NCBI GenBank assembly: GCA_964456525.1
Contig: CAYWAP010000028.1
Coordinates: 1-21,470, forward strand
DNA length: 21,470 bases
From: Onthomonas sp964456525
GTDB taxonomy: Bacteria > Bacillota > Clostridia > Oscillospirales > Oscillospiraceae
Direction: 5' to 3'
Positions 8,101 through 15,830 of the stretch are shown here, one piece after another; the stretch's first letter is position 1; every line of letters starts with the position of its first letter. Position numbers and translations under genes: made by a program. The notes under the pieces are model-generated. The model did no database searches. It saw nothing but the letters and a program-made list of their open reading frames with translations, and had not been told where the DNA came from.

Positions 8101-9311
8101 GCGGCATGGTTGTCGTTCCGGCGGACAAGTCCATTTATGACTTCTGCCCGGTGCAGCATCCTGCGGATGACCCAACCTCTGAGATCATCACCACCCATTT
8201 CGAATACCACTCCATGGAGTCCAACCTGCTAAAGCTGGACATGCTGGGGCATGATGACCCGACCATGATCCGCATGTTGCAGGATTTGACGGGGATTGAC
8301 CCCCAGACGATTCCCCTGGACGACCAGGACACCATGTCCATCTTCCGCTCCTCTGAAGTGCTCGGCTTTGTGGACGACCCGGTTCTGGGCCCCACCGGCG
8401 CTGTGGCGGTTCCGGAGTTTGGGACGCCCTTTACCCGACAAATGCTGATTGACACGCAGCCAAAAAACTTCAACACCTTGCTACGCCTCTCCGGCTTCTC
8501 CCATGGTACGGATGTGTGGCTGGGCAACGCGAAGGATCTGATCTTGTCCGGCACCGCCAGCGTTACGCAGGCAATTGGCTGCCGTGACGACATTATGTTG
8601 TATCTGATTTCCAAGGGCTGTAATGAGCTGCAAAGTTTTAAGTTCATGGAGTCGGTGCGAAAAGGCGCCATTCACAAGGGCAAAAGCTGGCCGGAGGGCA
8701 TTGTGGACGAGATGAAGGAACACGGCATTCCGGATTGGTATATTGAGTCCTGCCGCAAAATCAAGTATCTGTTTCCCAAGGCCCACGCGGTGGCTTACGT
8801 TATGATGGCATTCCGGATTGCCTGGTTTAAGGTGCATAAACCCTTGGCCTTTTACGCGACCTACTTTTCCATCCGGGCAAAGGCGTTTGACGCGAACTAT
8901 ATGTGTCTCGGCATGGATGTGGTCAAGGATAAGATCAAAGAGATCAAGGGAAAAGAGAAGCAGGCGGAAATTGAGGAAAAGATGCTGGTTACCCTGGAGG
9001 TCTGCTACGAATTCTACCTCCGCGGCTTTCAATTTGCGAAAATGGATCTCTACCGGATGCAGGCCACGCGGTTTGGCGTGGACTGGGAAAATCAGACCTT
9101 GATGCCCCCCTTTACGTCCATTCCCGGGCTGGGGGAAGCGGCGGCAGAGGCGACGGTTGAGGCAATCCGATCCATGGGGGGCAAGCGGTTTGTCTCGATT
9201 GAGGAGTTGTCCAATGTGTGTACGAAGCTGTCAACGGCGCATATCGACCAGCTGCGCCATCTTGGCGCGTTGGATGACCTGCCGGACAGCAGCCAGATCA
9301 CACTGTTTTAA
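5121..9311 (+). CDS. polC: DNA polymerase III alpha subunit, PolC type (with intrinsic 3'-5' exonuclease)
   Basis: The replicative polymerase of Firmicutes. Domain order, numbered from this start: a divergent N-terminal region (1-100), a proline/glutamate-rich linker (about 95-160), an OB fold (about 175-270), and a PHP domain opening with HLHTR (H288, H290). A DEDD exonuclease is inserted in the PHP: DIETTG (D375, E377), D460 in AHNAEFD, and HRASDD (D518). A zinc ribbon follows with CPKC (860-863) and CPVC (886-889). The palm carries D915 and D917 in PDIDLNFSGEYQ and D1040 in KLDMLGHDD. Length is slightly below the roughly 1437 residues of B. subtilis PolC, the shortfall being N-terminal. 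The start is uncertain: TTG 5115 and TTG 5121 are both open. TTG 5121 is chosen because GGTGAT at 5110-5115 can pair with the 16S tail. No ATG start with a good ribosome binding site exists. Confidence 0.96.
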   Translation: MTDQKTVTLLQMFPRVQLHGGALRAAEGCRVQRAVLHPAHRSIELEVVFDRLQTPDTCSLLQRAICADYALSELLLRTVNPGVPARSTEVSLPAERPPEEEIPLPEEARPAPSDRPEETLPANLKQQDLFSQTEALREQKLKAMVSRPKEPPKRRPRPAKAGSEMIFGKSIRGHAIPMRDLSLDLGVVCVTGKIFANNSRELKKRNAWVISFDMTDHTNSVTVSKFMEGKQAEPLMAELKKGSYVTVEGKLSLSRFTNDIELAPYAIAKAPPPPARMDTSEEKRVELHLHTRFSTMDALVEVKDAVKRAISWGHPAIAITDHGVAQAFPDAAAAAGDKIKVIYGVEAYCVNDVDEQVAVHGDTDATFADEIVCFDIETTGLNNQVDAITEIGAVILKGDAIVDQFNTFVNPGKPIPRNIVELTGITDEMVADAPSPSEAIGAFLDWAGNRVLAAHNAEFDIGFIAQGCRQMNRPFPNASLDSLVLAQKLLPDLGKYTLDRVARYLHLPEFHHHRASDDAATVGYMLIPFWRMLSDLGVNRIAEINQALLHRKSGSHRKQKARHLIVLAKNQTGLRNLYKLISLSHLEHFKRRPIMPKSLIDENREGLILGSACEAGELFQAVVAHKEWAELKRLAAWYDYLEIQPLCNNKFLLETGAARDEEDLRQFNREILRLGKELGKPVCATGDVHFLDPEQEIFRHILLTANGYDSADSDLPIYFKTTDEMLEEFSYLGEEDCRRVVIDDPNRIASWCDRISPLPKGLFAPKLKDSAKELEYLVYEKAHRLYGDPLPEIVQARIDRELPGIIMRKYDVIYMSAQKLVQNSLEHGYLVGSRGSVGSSIVAFLSGITEVNSLPPHYRCPKCKFSDFQVDQEKYGCGADLPDKKCPVCGTPLDKDGFNIPFETFLGYGGTKVPDIDLNFSGEYQAKAHRYTTELFGEGNVFKAGTVGTVAEKTAYGYVLKYLEKHGKTVSRAEESRLALGCTSVKRTTGQHPGGMVVVPADKSIYDFCPVQHPADDPTSEIITTHFEYHSMESNLLKLDMLGHDDPTMIRMLQDLTGIDPQTIPLDDQDTMSIFRSSEVLGFVDDPVLGPTGAVAVPEFGTPFTRQMLIDTQPKNFNTLLRLSGFSHGTDVWLGNAKDLILSGTASVTQAIGCRDDIMLYLISKGCNELQSFKFMESVRKGAIHKGKSWPEGIVDEMKEHGIPDWYIESCRKIKYLFPKAHAVAYVMMAFRIAWFKVHKPLAFYATYFSIRAKAFDANYMCLGMDVVKDKIKEIKGKEKQAEIEEKMLVTLEVCYEFYLRGFQFAKMDLYRMQATRFGVDWENQTLMPPFTSIPGLGEAAAEATVEAIRSMGGKRFVSIEELSNVCTKLSTAHIDQLRHLGALDDLPDSSQITLF

Positions 9312-9326
9312 CTGAGGGTTATGTCT

Positions 9327-9956
9327 ATGTCAACGAGAGAAGAAAAAATCATTGGGTGGGCGCAAGAGCTCCAATCCCTTTCCGCTGCCGGGCTGCATTA
9401 CTGCCGGGACCGGTTTGACCGGGAACGCTATGAACGGTTACGGGACATTGCAGCGGAGATGGTGGCCGATGCGGCAGATCTGGAAGAGGGGGAGGCTCGG
9501 GAGATTTTGTCCAAACAGGACGGATACCAGACCCCAAAACTCTGTTCCCGGGCCATCATCTTCAACGAAAAGGGGGAAGTCCTTCTCGTGAAAGAGCTGG
9601 ACGGGAAATGGGCGCCCCCAGGGGGCTGGTGCGAGTACGACAAGACGCCTGCCGAAAATGTCGTGAAAGAGGCCTGGGAGGAAGCGGGGCTGAAGGTGGA
9701 ACCCTATCGGTTCGTCCTGATGCATGACCAGCACCGGCACAACCGCCCCAGGAATTTCTTCAACGTAGAGAAATGTTTCTTTCTCTGCCGGGTTCTGGGC
9801 GGCGGATTCCGGGAAAATCTGGAAACCGTGGAAAGCCGCTATTTTTCCCTGGACGAACTGCCTGTGCTGAACACCGAAAAGGCGACGGAGGAGCAGCTTC
9901 GCACCTGCTATCGGGCCTATCAGTCGGAAACGTGGGAAATGCAGTTTGATTGTTGA
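9327..9956 (+). CDS. Nudix hydrolase with N-terminal accessory domain (ADP-ribose/nucleoside-diphosphate-X type)
   Basis: A protein of 209 residues in two parts: a helical N-terminal segment (about 1-60) resembling the Nudix_N domain found on ADP-ribose-pyrophosphatase-like proteins, then a Nudix fold (about 70-200). The Nudix box runs from G100 to L122 and contains KEAWEEAGL. Against the consensus Gx5Ex7REUxEExGU, the first Glu is Lys (K106) and the Arg is Lys (K114), while the metal-binding glutamates E115, E118 and E119 are kept. ATG 9327 is chosen over ATG 9321 because GAGGG at 9314-9318 lies 8 bases from it and only 2 from the other. It follows polC by 15 bases and is probably its operon tail. 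The substrate cannot be told from sequence. Confidence 0.85.
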   Translation: MSTREEKIIGWAQELQSLSAAGLHYCRDRFDRERYERLRDIAAEMVADAADLEEGEAREILSKQDGYQTPKLCSRAIIFNEKGEVLLVKELDGKWAPPGGWCEYDKTPAENVVKEAWEEAGLKVEPYRFVLMHDQHRHNRPRNFFNVEKCFFLCRVLGGGFRENLETVESRYFSLDELPVLNTEKATEEQLRTCYRAYQSETWEMQFDC

Positions 9957-9975
9957 AGGAATCTCGTACAGTTTT

Positions 9976-9994
9976 ACGGTTGACAGCCGTTTTC
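9976..9994 (+). terminator. Weak possible terminator downstream of the Nudix gene
   Basis: ACGGT-TGACA-GCCGT forms a 5-pair stem (one T-G pair) followed by TTTT. It sits 20 bases after the Nudix stop and overlaps the -35 of the probable his promoter. The stem is short, so termination would be inefficient. Confidence 0.25.
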
Positions 9995-10008
9995 AGAGAT
10001 GTTAATGT
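9980..10008 (+). promoter_or_regulatory. Probable promoter of the histidine operon
   Basis: Perfect -35 TTGACA at 9980-9985, a 17-base spacer and a poor -10 TAATGT at 10003-10008 lie in the 89-base gap before hisZ; TGTATT at 10006-10011 is an alternative but at 20-base spacing. A small palindrome, TTAG-CGAA-CTAA at 10010-10021, covers the expected transcription start and could be an operator. The leader before the hisZ ribosome binding site would be under about 20 bases, too short for a T-box or attenuator. Confidence 0.45.
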
Positions 10009-10045
10009 ATTAGCGAACTAAAGTGTTGATAGGAGCAAATACACG

Positions 10046-11218
10046 ATGAAGTACATTCCCAACACCCCAGAGGGAACACGCGACCGCCTGTTTGGCGAAT
10101 GCCGCGGCCGCCGTGAGATTCAAAACGCCCTGACCACACTGTTTTGTCAGCGGGGTTATACCGAGATTATCACCCCGGAGGTGGAGTTTTATGATATTTT
10201 TACCCTGGCGGGCAACGCCATCCCCCAGGAGTCTATGCTGAAAATCATCGACAGGAGCGGCAAGATCTGCGTCCTCCGGCCGGATGGTACAACCCCAATT
10301 GCCCGTGTAGCGGCCACCAAATTGAAGGACACCGTGTTGCCGCGCCGTTTTTACTACAGCCAGAATGTCTACCGGTCCAGCGCCGGGAATAAGGGGCAAA
10401 AGGGCGAAATCCCCCAGTGCGGCGTGGAGCTGATCGGGGCTTCCGGCATGAAGGCCGATTTGGAAATGATCGTTGCCGCTGTGGATGCCATCCGGGCCTG
10501 CGGGCTGGAGCATTTCCATGTGGAGATCGGCCACGCCGGTATTTTCCGCACCTTTGTTCAGGAGCTGGACATTGATGAGGAGTCACTGGAGACCATGCGT
10601 GCCCTGATTGAGGGCAAGAATTTTGCGGCTTTGGGGGATTTCCTCACGTCCTACGAGGAGCAGCCCGCCTGTCAGGCGGTCAAACGGCTGGCCTACCTGT
10701 TTGGCGGTTCTGAGGTGCTGGATGAGGCAGAGGCGCTCATTGGCCGCAAAGACGATTCGCTGGAATATTTGCGGCAGCTCTATCAAATTCTGGTGGCCGC
10801 AGGCTATGGTCAGTACATCCGGTTCGATCTGGGCATGGTCCATCAGATCGACTATTACACCGGCGTGATTTTCCGCGGCTATGTGGAGGGCGCCGGGGAG
10901 GCGGTTCTCTCCGGGGGCCGGTACGACAACCTGTGCGGGGCCTTCGGACGTGCGGCTCAGGCCATGGGCTTTGCCATCGATGTGGACGCCGTGGCGGCCT
11001 GTCTGGAGCCTGTGGAACTGGCCCAGGTGAGCACAGTGATCCATTATGAGCCATCTTGTCTGGCAAAGGCGCTTCAAATCGTGAACGCCCTGCCTCAGGG
11101 CAGCTGTGAGCTGTCCCCCTGCTTTAAAATCGAAAGCACCATGAATCTGGCGCGGGAAAAGCACATTCAGCATGTCATCATTGTGGATGAAAGCGGACTG
11201 CGGGAGGTGGAGGTATGA
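10046..11218 (+). CDS. hisZ: ATP phosphoribosyltransferase regulatory subunit
   Basis: A 390-residue paralogue of the histidyl-tRNA synthetase catalytic core that forms a hetero-octamer with short HisG and gives it histidine feedback control. Class II synthetase features are visible: TPEGTRDRLFGE at the N-terminus, motif 2-like RRFYYSQNVYR (about 102-112), DLGMVHQIDYYTG (about 262-274) and the motif 3-like GGRYDNLCGAFG. The HisRS anticodon-binding domain is missing; the C-terminal part is a short alpha/beta segment. ATG 10046 follows AGGAG at 10031-10035. It overlaps hisG by 4 bases (ATGA), which fits equimolar production. It is first in the operon. Confidence 0.94.
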   Translation: MKYIPNTPEGTRDRLFGECRGRREIQNALTTLFCQRGYTEIITPEVEFYDIFTLAGNAIPQESMLKIIDRSGKICVLRPDGTTPIARVAATKLKDTVLPRRFYYSQNVYRSSAGNKGQKGEIPQCGVELIGASGMKADLEMIVAAVDAIRACGLEHFHVEIGHAGIFRTFVQELDIDEESLETMRALIEGKNFAALGDFLTSYEEQPACQAVKRLAYLFGGSEVLDEAEALIGRKDDSLEYLRQLYQILVAAGYGQYIRFDLGMVHQIDYYTGVIFRGYVEGAGEAVLSGGRYDNLCGAFGRAAQAMGFAIDVDAVAACLEPVELAQVSTVIHYEPSCLAKALQIVNALPQGSCELSPCFKIESTMNLAREKHIQHVIIVDESGLREVEV

Positions 11219-11856
11219 GTAATCGTTTGCGCATTGCCCTGACGAAGGGCAGATTGCAGGAGCGGTCTGTGAAACTGTTTGAGTCGGCGGGAATGGACTG
11301 CTCGCCCATCAAAGATCCGGGCCGCCGTCTGATTCACTCCCTTCCCAATTATCCGCTGGACGCCGTCCTCTCAAAGGCCCCCGATGTCATCACATATGTG
11401 GAGCATGGCGCCTGCGATTTGGGAATTGTGGGGAAGGACACCATTATGGAACAGGGAGGCTCTTTTTACGAGGTCATGGATTTGGGGTTTGGCCGGTGCC
11501 GCTTTGCGTTGGCCGTGAAAGAGGGCGCTGATTTTTTCAATACCTATAAAACCCATGTGATTGCCTCCAAATATCCCAATGTGGCCAAAACTTTCTTTGC
11601 CGCAAAGGGCATGGATGTGGACATCATCAAGATCGAGGGCAGTGTGGAGCTGGCCCCCATTTTGGGCCTGGCGGATGCCATTGTTGACATTGTGGAGACG
11701 GGCGCGACCCTGAAGGCGAATGGTCTGGTGCCGATTGAGACGGTGGCCCCCATTTCCGCCCGGCTCATTGTCAACACCGCGAGCATGAAATTGTATAAAA
11801 ACGAGATTCTGGACTTTATCGAGAAGATCCGGGCAGAAGTGGAGGAGACGTCATGA
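11215..11856 (+). CDS. hisG: ATP phosphoribosyltransferase catalytic subunit, short form
   Basis: Catalyses the first committed step of histidine synthesis, joining PRPP and ATP to give phosphoribosyl-ATP. It has 213 residues, the HisZ-dependent short form without the C-terminal regulatory domain. Motifs visible are the N-terminal LRIALTKGRL, HGACDLGIVGKD (two-lobe periplasmic-binding-like fold) and the PRPP-loop region DAIVDIVETGATLKANGL (about 154-171). It overlaps hisZ upstream and hisD downstream by ATGA, with a GGAGGTGGAGG ribosome binding site in the hisZ end. Presence of hisZ directly upstream explains the missing regulatory domain. Confidence 0.96.
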   Translation: MSNRLRIALTKGRLQERSVKLFESAGMDCSPIKDPGRRLIHSLPNYPLDAVLSKAPDVITYVEHGACDLGIVGKDTIMEQGGSFYEVMDLGFGRCRFALAVKEGADFFNTYKTHVIASKYPNVAKTFFAAKGMDVDIIKIEGSVELAPILGLADAIVDIVETGATLKANGLVPIETVAPISARLIVNTASMKLYKNEILDFIEKIRAEVEETS

Positions 11857-13130
11857 TTCCCATTATCAAGGCGGATGGCATTGCCGAGCGGCAGATGATT
11901 GCCAATTTGCGTATCCGGGCCGCCGAGGCCGGCGAAGAGATCAACCGATCCGCCGCTGAAATTATGCGGGCCGTCCGGGAACGCGGTTTCGATGCCGTCC
12001 GGGAGTATTCCCTGAAATTCGATGGGGCCGAGCCCTGTGAATTTACTGCGGATCAGCTGCAAGCCGCCTATGACGCCTGTGACGCCGGTCTGATTCGAAC
12101 CATGGAGCATGCAGCGGCCAATATCCGCGATTATAATGAGCATCTGCTTCCCAAGAGCGCGGAATGGACCAGCCCGGATGGCGGGCGTGTCGGGCGCATT
12201 GTCCGCGGCCTGAGCCGCGTGGGAATTTATGTCCCGGGGGGCACAGCTGCCTACCCTTCGTCCGTCCTGATGAACGCAGTCCCCGCCCGGGTTGCCGGTG
12301 TCCAGGAGATTGTCATGGTGACGCCTCCGACGGCAAACCTGAACCAGGCGGTTCTGGCTGCTGCCAAGATCGCGGGGGTGGATCGGGTGATTGGCGTTGG
12401 CGGTGTTCAGGCAGTGGCCGCCTTGACCTATGGCGCCGGTTTTATCCCTCAGGTGGATAAGCTGGTCGGCCCCGGCAACGCCTATGTGGCCGCAGCCAAA
12501 CGGATGGCCTATGGCACGCTGGACATTGACATGATCGCCGGGCCCAGCGAAGTGTTGGTTCTGGCAGATGAGACGGCCAACCCCAAATATGTGGCGGCCG
12601 ACTTGATGAGCCAGGCCGAACACGACCGCATGGCCTCCGCCATTCTGATTACCACCAGCATGGAGCTTGCCGAAGCGGTTGACCGGGAAATCATCCGTCA
12701 GATGAGCAGCCTGCCTCGGAGCGAGATTATGGAGGCGTCCTTCCGGAACTTTGGCGCCGCCATTGTGTGTGACACCCTGGAGTACGCTGCGGAGCTTGCC
12801 AACGTGGAAGCGCCGGAGCACCTGGAGATTTGTACGGCCAATCCCCGGGAGGTTTTGCCGATGATCCACAACGCCGGCGCCGTCTTCCTGGGCAGCTATG
12901 CCCCTGAGCCGCTGGGGGATTATCTGGCCGGTCCGAATCATGTCCTGCCCACCAGCGGAACGGCACGGTTCTTCTCTCCGCTCTCGGTGGACAGCTTCCT
13001 GAAGACGATGAGCGTTCTGGAATTTGACCGCGACACTTTGGAAGGCATTCACGGTGAAATCGAGCTGTTTGCCCAGACCGAGCACCTGAGCGCACATGCA
13101 AATTCGATTAAAGTACGTTTCGAGGACTGA
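11853..13130 (+). CDS. hisD: Histidinol dehydrogenase
   Basis: Zn-dependent enzyme oxidising L-histidinol to L-histidine in two NAD-dependent steps, the last step of the pathway. It has 425 residues, a typical length. Zinc ligands match the E. coli pattern: Q254 and H257 in SQAEHD, D356 in PLGDYLAGP, and H415 in EHLSAHANS. The general-base pair E322/H323 is in APEHLEI. The substrate loop GGTAAYPSSVLMN is conserved. It starts in the ATGA shared with the hisG stop and ends 6 bases before hisB. Confidence 0.97.
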   Translation: MIPIIKADGIAERQMIANLRIRAAEAGEEINRSAAEIMRAVRERGFDAVREYSLKFDGAEPCEFTADQLQAAYDACDAGLIRTMEHAAANIRDYNEHLLPKSAEWTSPDGGRVGRIVRGLSRVGIYVPGGTAAYPSSVLMNAVPARVAGVQEIVMVTPPTANLNQAVLAAAKIAGVDRVIGVGGVQAVAALTYGAGFIPQVDKLVGPGNAYVAAAKRMAYGTLDIDMIAGPSEVLVLADETANPKYVAADLMSQAEHDRMASAILITTSMELAEAVDREIIRQMSSLPRSEIMEASFRNFGAAIVCDTLEYAAELANVEAPEHLEICTANPREVLPMIHNAGAVFLGSYAPEPLGDYLAGPNHVLPTSGTARFFSPLSVDSFLKTMSVLEFDRDTLEGIHGEIELFAQTEHLSAHANSIKVRFED

Positions 13131-13136
13131 TGCACT

Positions 13137-13715
13137 ATGGCAAGAACTGCGCGGATTGACCGCAATACAAAAGAGACACAAATTCACATCTCTCTCAATC
13201 TGGATGGGGGAGAGGTCAAGGTTGACACAGGGATCGGCTTTTTTGACCACATGCTGACCGCCTTTGGGTTTTATTCCGGCATGGGATTGGAAGTCAAGTC
13301 CCATGGCGATCTGTATGTAGACGGCCACCACACGGTGGAAGACACGGGCATCGTCCTAGGCCAGTGCCTGAGAGAGGCGCTGGGGAACCGGCAGGGCATC
13401 CGCCGTTACGCGTCCGCCTATGTTCCCATGGACGAGGCGCTGTGCTTCACCGCGCTGGACTTTTCCAACCGCCCCTATCTGGTGTTCGACGCCGATATGC
13501 CCCAACCCATGATCGGCCAGTATGACAGCTGCCTGACCGAGGAGTTTATGCGGGCGGTGGCCATGAACAGCGGCCTGACCCTGCATCAGAAGTGCCTGTA
13601 TGGGAGCAACGCCCACCATATCACCGAGGCCCTGTTCAAGAGCTTTGCCATGGCCGTGAAGGACGCGGTGAAGATTGAGGGAAGCGGCGTCACATCAACC
13701 AAGGGGGTGCTTTGA
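13137..13715 (+). CDS. hisB: Imidazoleglycerol-phosphate dehydratase
   Basis: Dehydrates imidazole glycerol phosphate to imidazole-acetol phosphate. At 192 residues it is the monofunctional form, without the N-terminal HAD histidinol-phosphatase seen in E. coli HisB. Mn-binding histidine motifs are duplicated as in the family: FFDHML (about 36-41) with DGHHTVED (about 62-69), and the second set near LHQK and NAHHITEALFK. The C-terminus ends SGVTSTKGVL, as in homologues. The ribosome binding site is GAGG at 13122-13125. It lies between hisD and hisH with one base before the hisH start. Confidence 0.96.
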   Translation: MARTARIDRNTKETQIHISLNLDGGEVKVDTGIGFFDHMLTAFGFYSGMGLEVKSHGDLYVDGHHTVEDTGIVLGQCLREALGNRQGIRRYASAYVPMDEALCFTALDFSNRPYLVFDADMPQPMIGQYDSCLTEEFMRAVAMNSGLTLHQKCLYGSNAHHITEALFKSFAMAVKDAVKIEGSGVTSTKGVL

Positions 13716-13716
13716 C

Positions 13717-14325
13717 ATGGGCTATATTGCAGTTGTGGATTATGATGTCGGCAACCTGATGAGTGTCAATAATGGGCTGAAATACCTGGGATTTTCCACC
13801 AAAGTGACATCCTCGCCGGAAGATCTGGAGATGGCGGATGCCATCATTCTGCCTGGGGTCGGCGCCTTTCCGGACGCCGCTGACCGGCTGAAAAGCGGCG
13901 GCATGATGGCGGCGGTTCGTGGGCAGAGCCGGAAAAAGCCCATTTTGGGCATTTGCCTTGGGATGCAGCTGCTCTTTGAAAAGGGGTATGAGGTACGGGA
14001 GGCTGAAGGGCTTGGGTTGGTTCCCGGCTCCGTTGAACGGATTCAGACGGACTGTAAATTGCCCCATATCGGCTGGAATTGCCTGAAATTCCACACGCCC
14101 TCTCCGCTGTTTGAGGGGCTGGAGGAAGGGATTTATGTCTACTTTGTCCACTCCTTCTGCGGCCGGGCCGAGAATCCCGATCATGTCATCGCCACTACGG
14201 ACTATGGCACACAGGTCACAGCGGCCGTCCAGAACGGCTATGTTTTTGGAACCCAGTTCCATCCGGAAAAGTCCGGCGACGCCGGCTTGCAGATGCTGCG
14301 CAATTTTGGGAGATTGAATACATGA
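13717..14325 (+). CDS. hisH: Imidazole glycerol phosphate synthase, glutamine amidotransferase subunit
   Basis: Class I glutaminase that delivers ammonia to HisF. It has 202 residues with the catalytic triad visible: C80 in GICLGMQ, and H182 and E184 in TQFHPEKS; the oxyanion strand region PGVGAF is at 46-51. The frame is open from 13675 inside hisB, but ATG 13717 is chosen because AAGGGGGTG at 13701-13709 sits 7 bases upstream and the protein then begins IAVVDYDVGNL, the family's normal N-terminus. It overlaps hisA by ATGA. Confidence 0.96.
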   Translation: MGYIAVVDYDVGNLMSVNNGLKYLGFSTKVTSSPEDLEMADAIILPGVGAFPDAADRLKSGGMMAAVRGQSRKKPILGICLGMQLLFEKGYEVREAEGLGLVPGSVERIQTDCKLPHIGWNCLKFHTPSPLFEGLEEGIYVYFVHSFCGRAENPDHVIATTDYGTQVTAAVQNGYVFGTQFHPEKSGDAGLQMLRNFGRLNT

Positions 14326-15050
14326 TTATTGAACCTGCAATTGATTTAAAAGACCAGAAAGTAGTCCGGCTGCACAAGGGAGCCTTTGACAGCGTCCATC
14401 AGGTGGCAGATGACCCGGTGGCCGTGGCCATGGATTTTGCCGCAGCCGGCGCTCGCGTCATCCATATGGTTGATCTGGATGGGGCACGGGATGGGGCGCG
14501 GGTCCATTCTGACATCGTTTCCCGCGTGATCAGGACCTCCGGCCTGAAAGTGGAAATGGGCGGCGGCATTCGCTCCATGGAGGATCTGAGAGCCGTCGAT
14601 GCAATGGGCGTGTGGCGCATGGTCATCGGCTCTGCCGCCGTTTCCCATCCGGAGTTTGTAAAAGAGGCAGTCGACGTTTACGGCGAGCGGATTGCCGTAG
14701 GGGTGGACGCCAAGGACGGGGAAGTGAAAACGGCCGGCTGGACGGCGGGCAGCGGCCTCCATTTCATCCAATTTGCAAAGTCCATGGAGCAGCTGGGAGT
14801 CAAGACGTTGATTTTCACAGACATCGACACAGATGGCATGCTGTCCGGCCCTTCCTATGACCGTCTGGCAGAGCTGCAGCAGGCGGTGTCCTGCCAGATT
14901 GTCGCCTCCGGCGGCGTCTGCAATAACCAGGATATTGTAAAGTTGCAGCAGATGGGCCTCTATGGCGCCATCATTGGCAAGGCTTATTACGCCGGAACCA
15001 TTGACCTGGCCCAGGCCATTGCCGATTGCGGAAGGCAGGACAATCCATAA
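14322..15050 (+). CDS. hisA: Phosphoribosylformimino-5-aminoimidazole carboxamide ribotide isomerase (ProFAR isomerase)
   Basis: A TIM-barrel isomerase (242 residues) converting ProFAR to PRFAR. The catalytic aspartates are at D8 in PAIDLK and D129 in GVDAKDG. Phosphate-binding glycine loops GGGIRS (80-85) and, in the C-terminal half, ASGGV are present. The two-fold half-barrel pattern shared with HisF is evident. The start ATG overlaps the hisH stop (ATGA), indicating translational coupling. hisF follows after a 16-base gap with its own strong ribosome binding site. Confidence 0.96.
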   Translation: MIIEPAIDLKDQKVVRLHKGAFDSVHQVADDPVAVAMDFAAAGARVIHMVDLDGARDGARVHSDIVSRVIRTSGLKVEMGGGIRSMEDLRAVDAMGVWRMVIGSAAVSHPEFVKEAVDVYGERIAVGVDAKDGEVKTAGWTAGSGLHFIQFAKSMEQLGVKTLIFTDIDTDGMLSGPSYDRLAELQQAVSCQIVASGGVCNNQDIVKLQQMGLYGAIIGKAYYAGTIDLAQAIADCGRQDNP

Positions 15051-15066
15051 CAGGGGAGGAGATTAT

Positions 15067-15828
15067 ATGCTGGCAAAACGAATTATTCCCTGTCTGGATG
15101 TGCGGGACGGACGGGTGGTCAAAGGCGTCAATTTCGTCAATATCCGGGACGCTGGTGATCCCGTGGAGTTGGCGACGTTCTATTCCAAACAGGGCGCAGA
15201 CGAAATTGTATTTTTGGATATCACGGCGACCTACGAGGCCCGCAAAACCGTGGCGGATGTGGTTCGCCGCACCATGGAGCAGGTCTATGTTCCGGTGACA
15301 GTCGGCGGCGGCATTCGGACGTTGGATGACTTTCAGGAGTTGCTTCGCGCAGGGGCGGACAAGATCAGCGTAAACTCCGCCGCGGTGAAGAATCCCGCAC
15401 TGATCTCTGCGGCCGCCGAGCGCTTTGGCAGCCAGTGTGTGGTTTTGGCCGTGGACGCGCGCCGCTGGCCCGATGGGCGCGATGGCTATGAGGTCGTGAT
15501 TGCAGGGGGCCGGGTCCCCACCGGCAAGGACTTAATCCAGTGGGTTCGGGAAGGCGAGCGGTTAGGCTGCGGCGAGATTCTGCTGACCAGTATGGATGCA
15601 GACGGCACCAAAAAGGGATTTGACCTGGAGATGACTCGGGCGGTCACAGATGCGGTGGGCATCCCGGTGATTGCCTCCGGCGGCTGCGGCGCATTGGAGC
15701 ACTTTGCCGACGTGTTCACAATGGCCAATGCGGACGCGGCTTTGGCCGCGACGCTGTTCCACTATGGGGAGCTGACAGTGCCGGAAGTGAAGCGCTACTT
15801 GAAGACAAAACAGATTCCTGTGAGGTAA
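15067..15828 (+). CDS. hisF: Imidazole glycerol phosphate synthase, cyclase subunit
   Basis: A TIM-barrel cyclase (253 residues) that joins PRFAR and ammonia from HisH to make imidazole glycerol phosphate and AICAR. The catalytic aspartates fall exactly at D11 (PCLDVRDG) and D130 (AVDARR); TVGGGIRTLDD (78-88) and IASGGCG form the two phosphate sites. The frame is open upstream into hisA, but ATG 15067 is used: AGGGGAGGAG at 15052-15061 precedes it and MLAKRIIPCLDV is the standard N-terminus. hisI follows after two bases. Confidence 0.97.
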   Translation: MLAKRIIPCLDVRDGRVVKGVNFVNIRDAGDPVELATFYSKQGADEIVFLDITATYEARKTVADVVRRTMEQVYVPVTVGGGIRTLDDFQELLRAGADKISVNSAAVKNPALISAAAERFGSQCVVLAVDARRWPDGRDGYEVVIAGGRVPTGKDLIQWVREGERLGCGEILLTSMDADGTKKGFDLEMTRAVTDAVGIPVIASGGCGALEHFADVFTMANADAALAATLFHYGELTVPEVKRYLKTKQIPVR

Positions 15829-15830
15829 TT

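Noticed and set aside
10046..11218. Possibility that hisZ is a histidyl-tRNA synthetase (hisS)
   Set aside because: No anticodon-binding domain is visible and it is first in a his operon followed by a short-form HisG that needs HisZ.
11544..13331. A 595-codon open frame on the minus strand opposite hisG, hisD and hisB
   Set aside because: It spans three convincing plus-strand his genes with conserved catalytic residues, has no recognisable domain, and reads as low-complexity composition typical of antisense frames in GC-rich codon usage.
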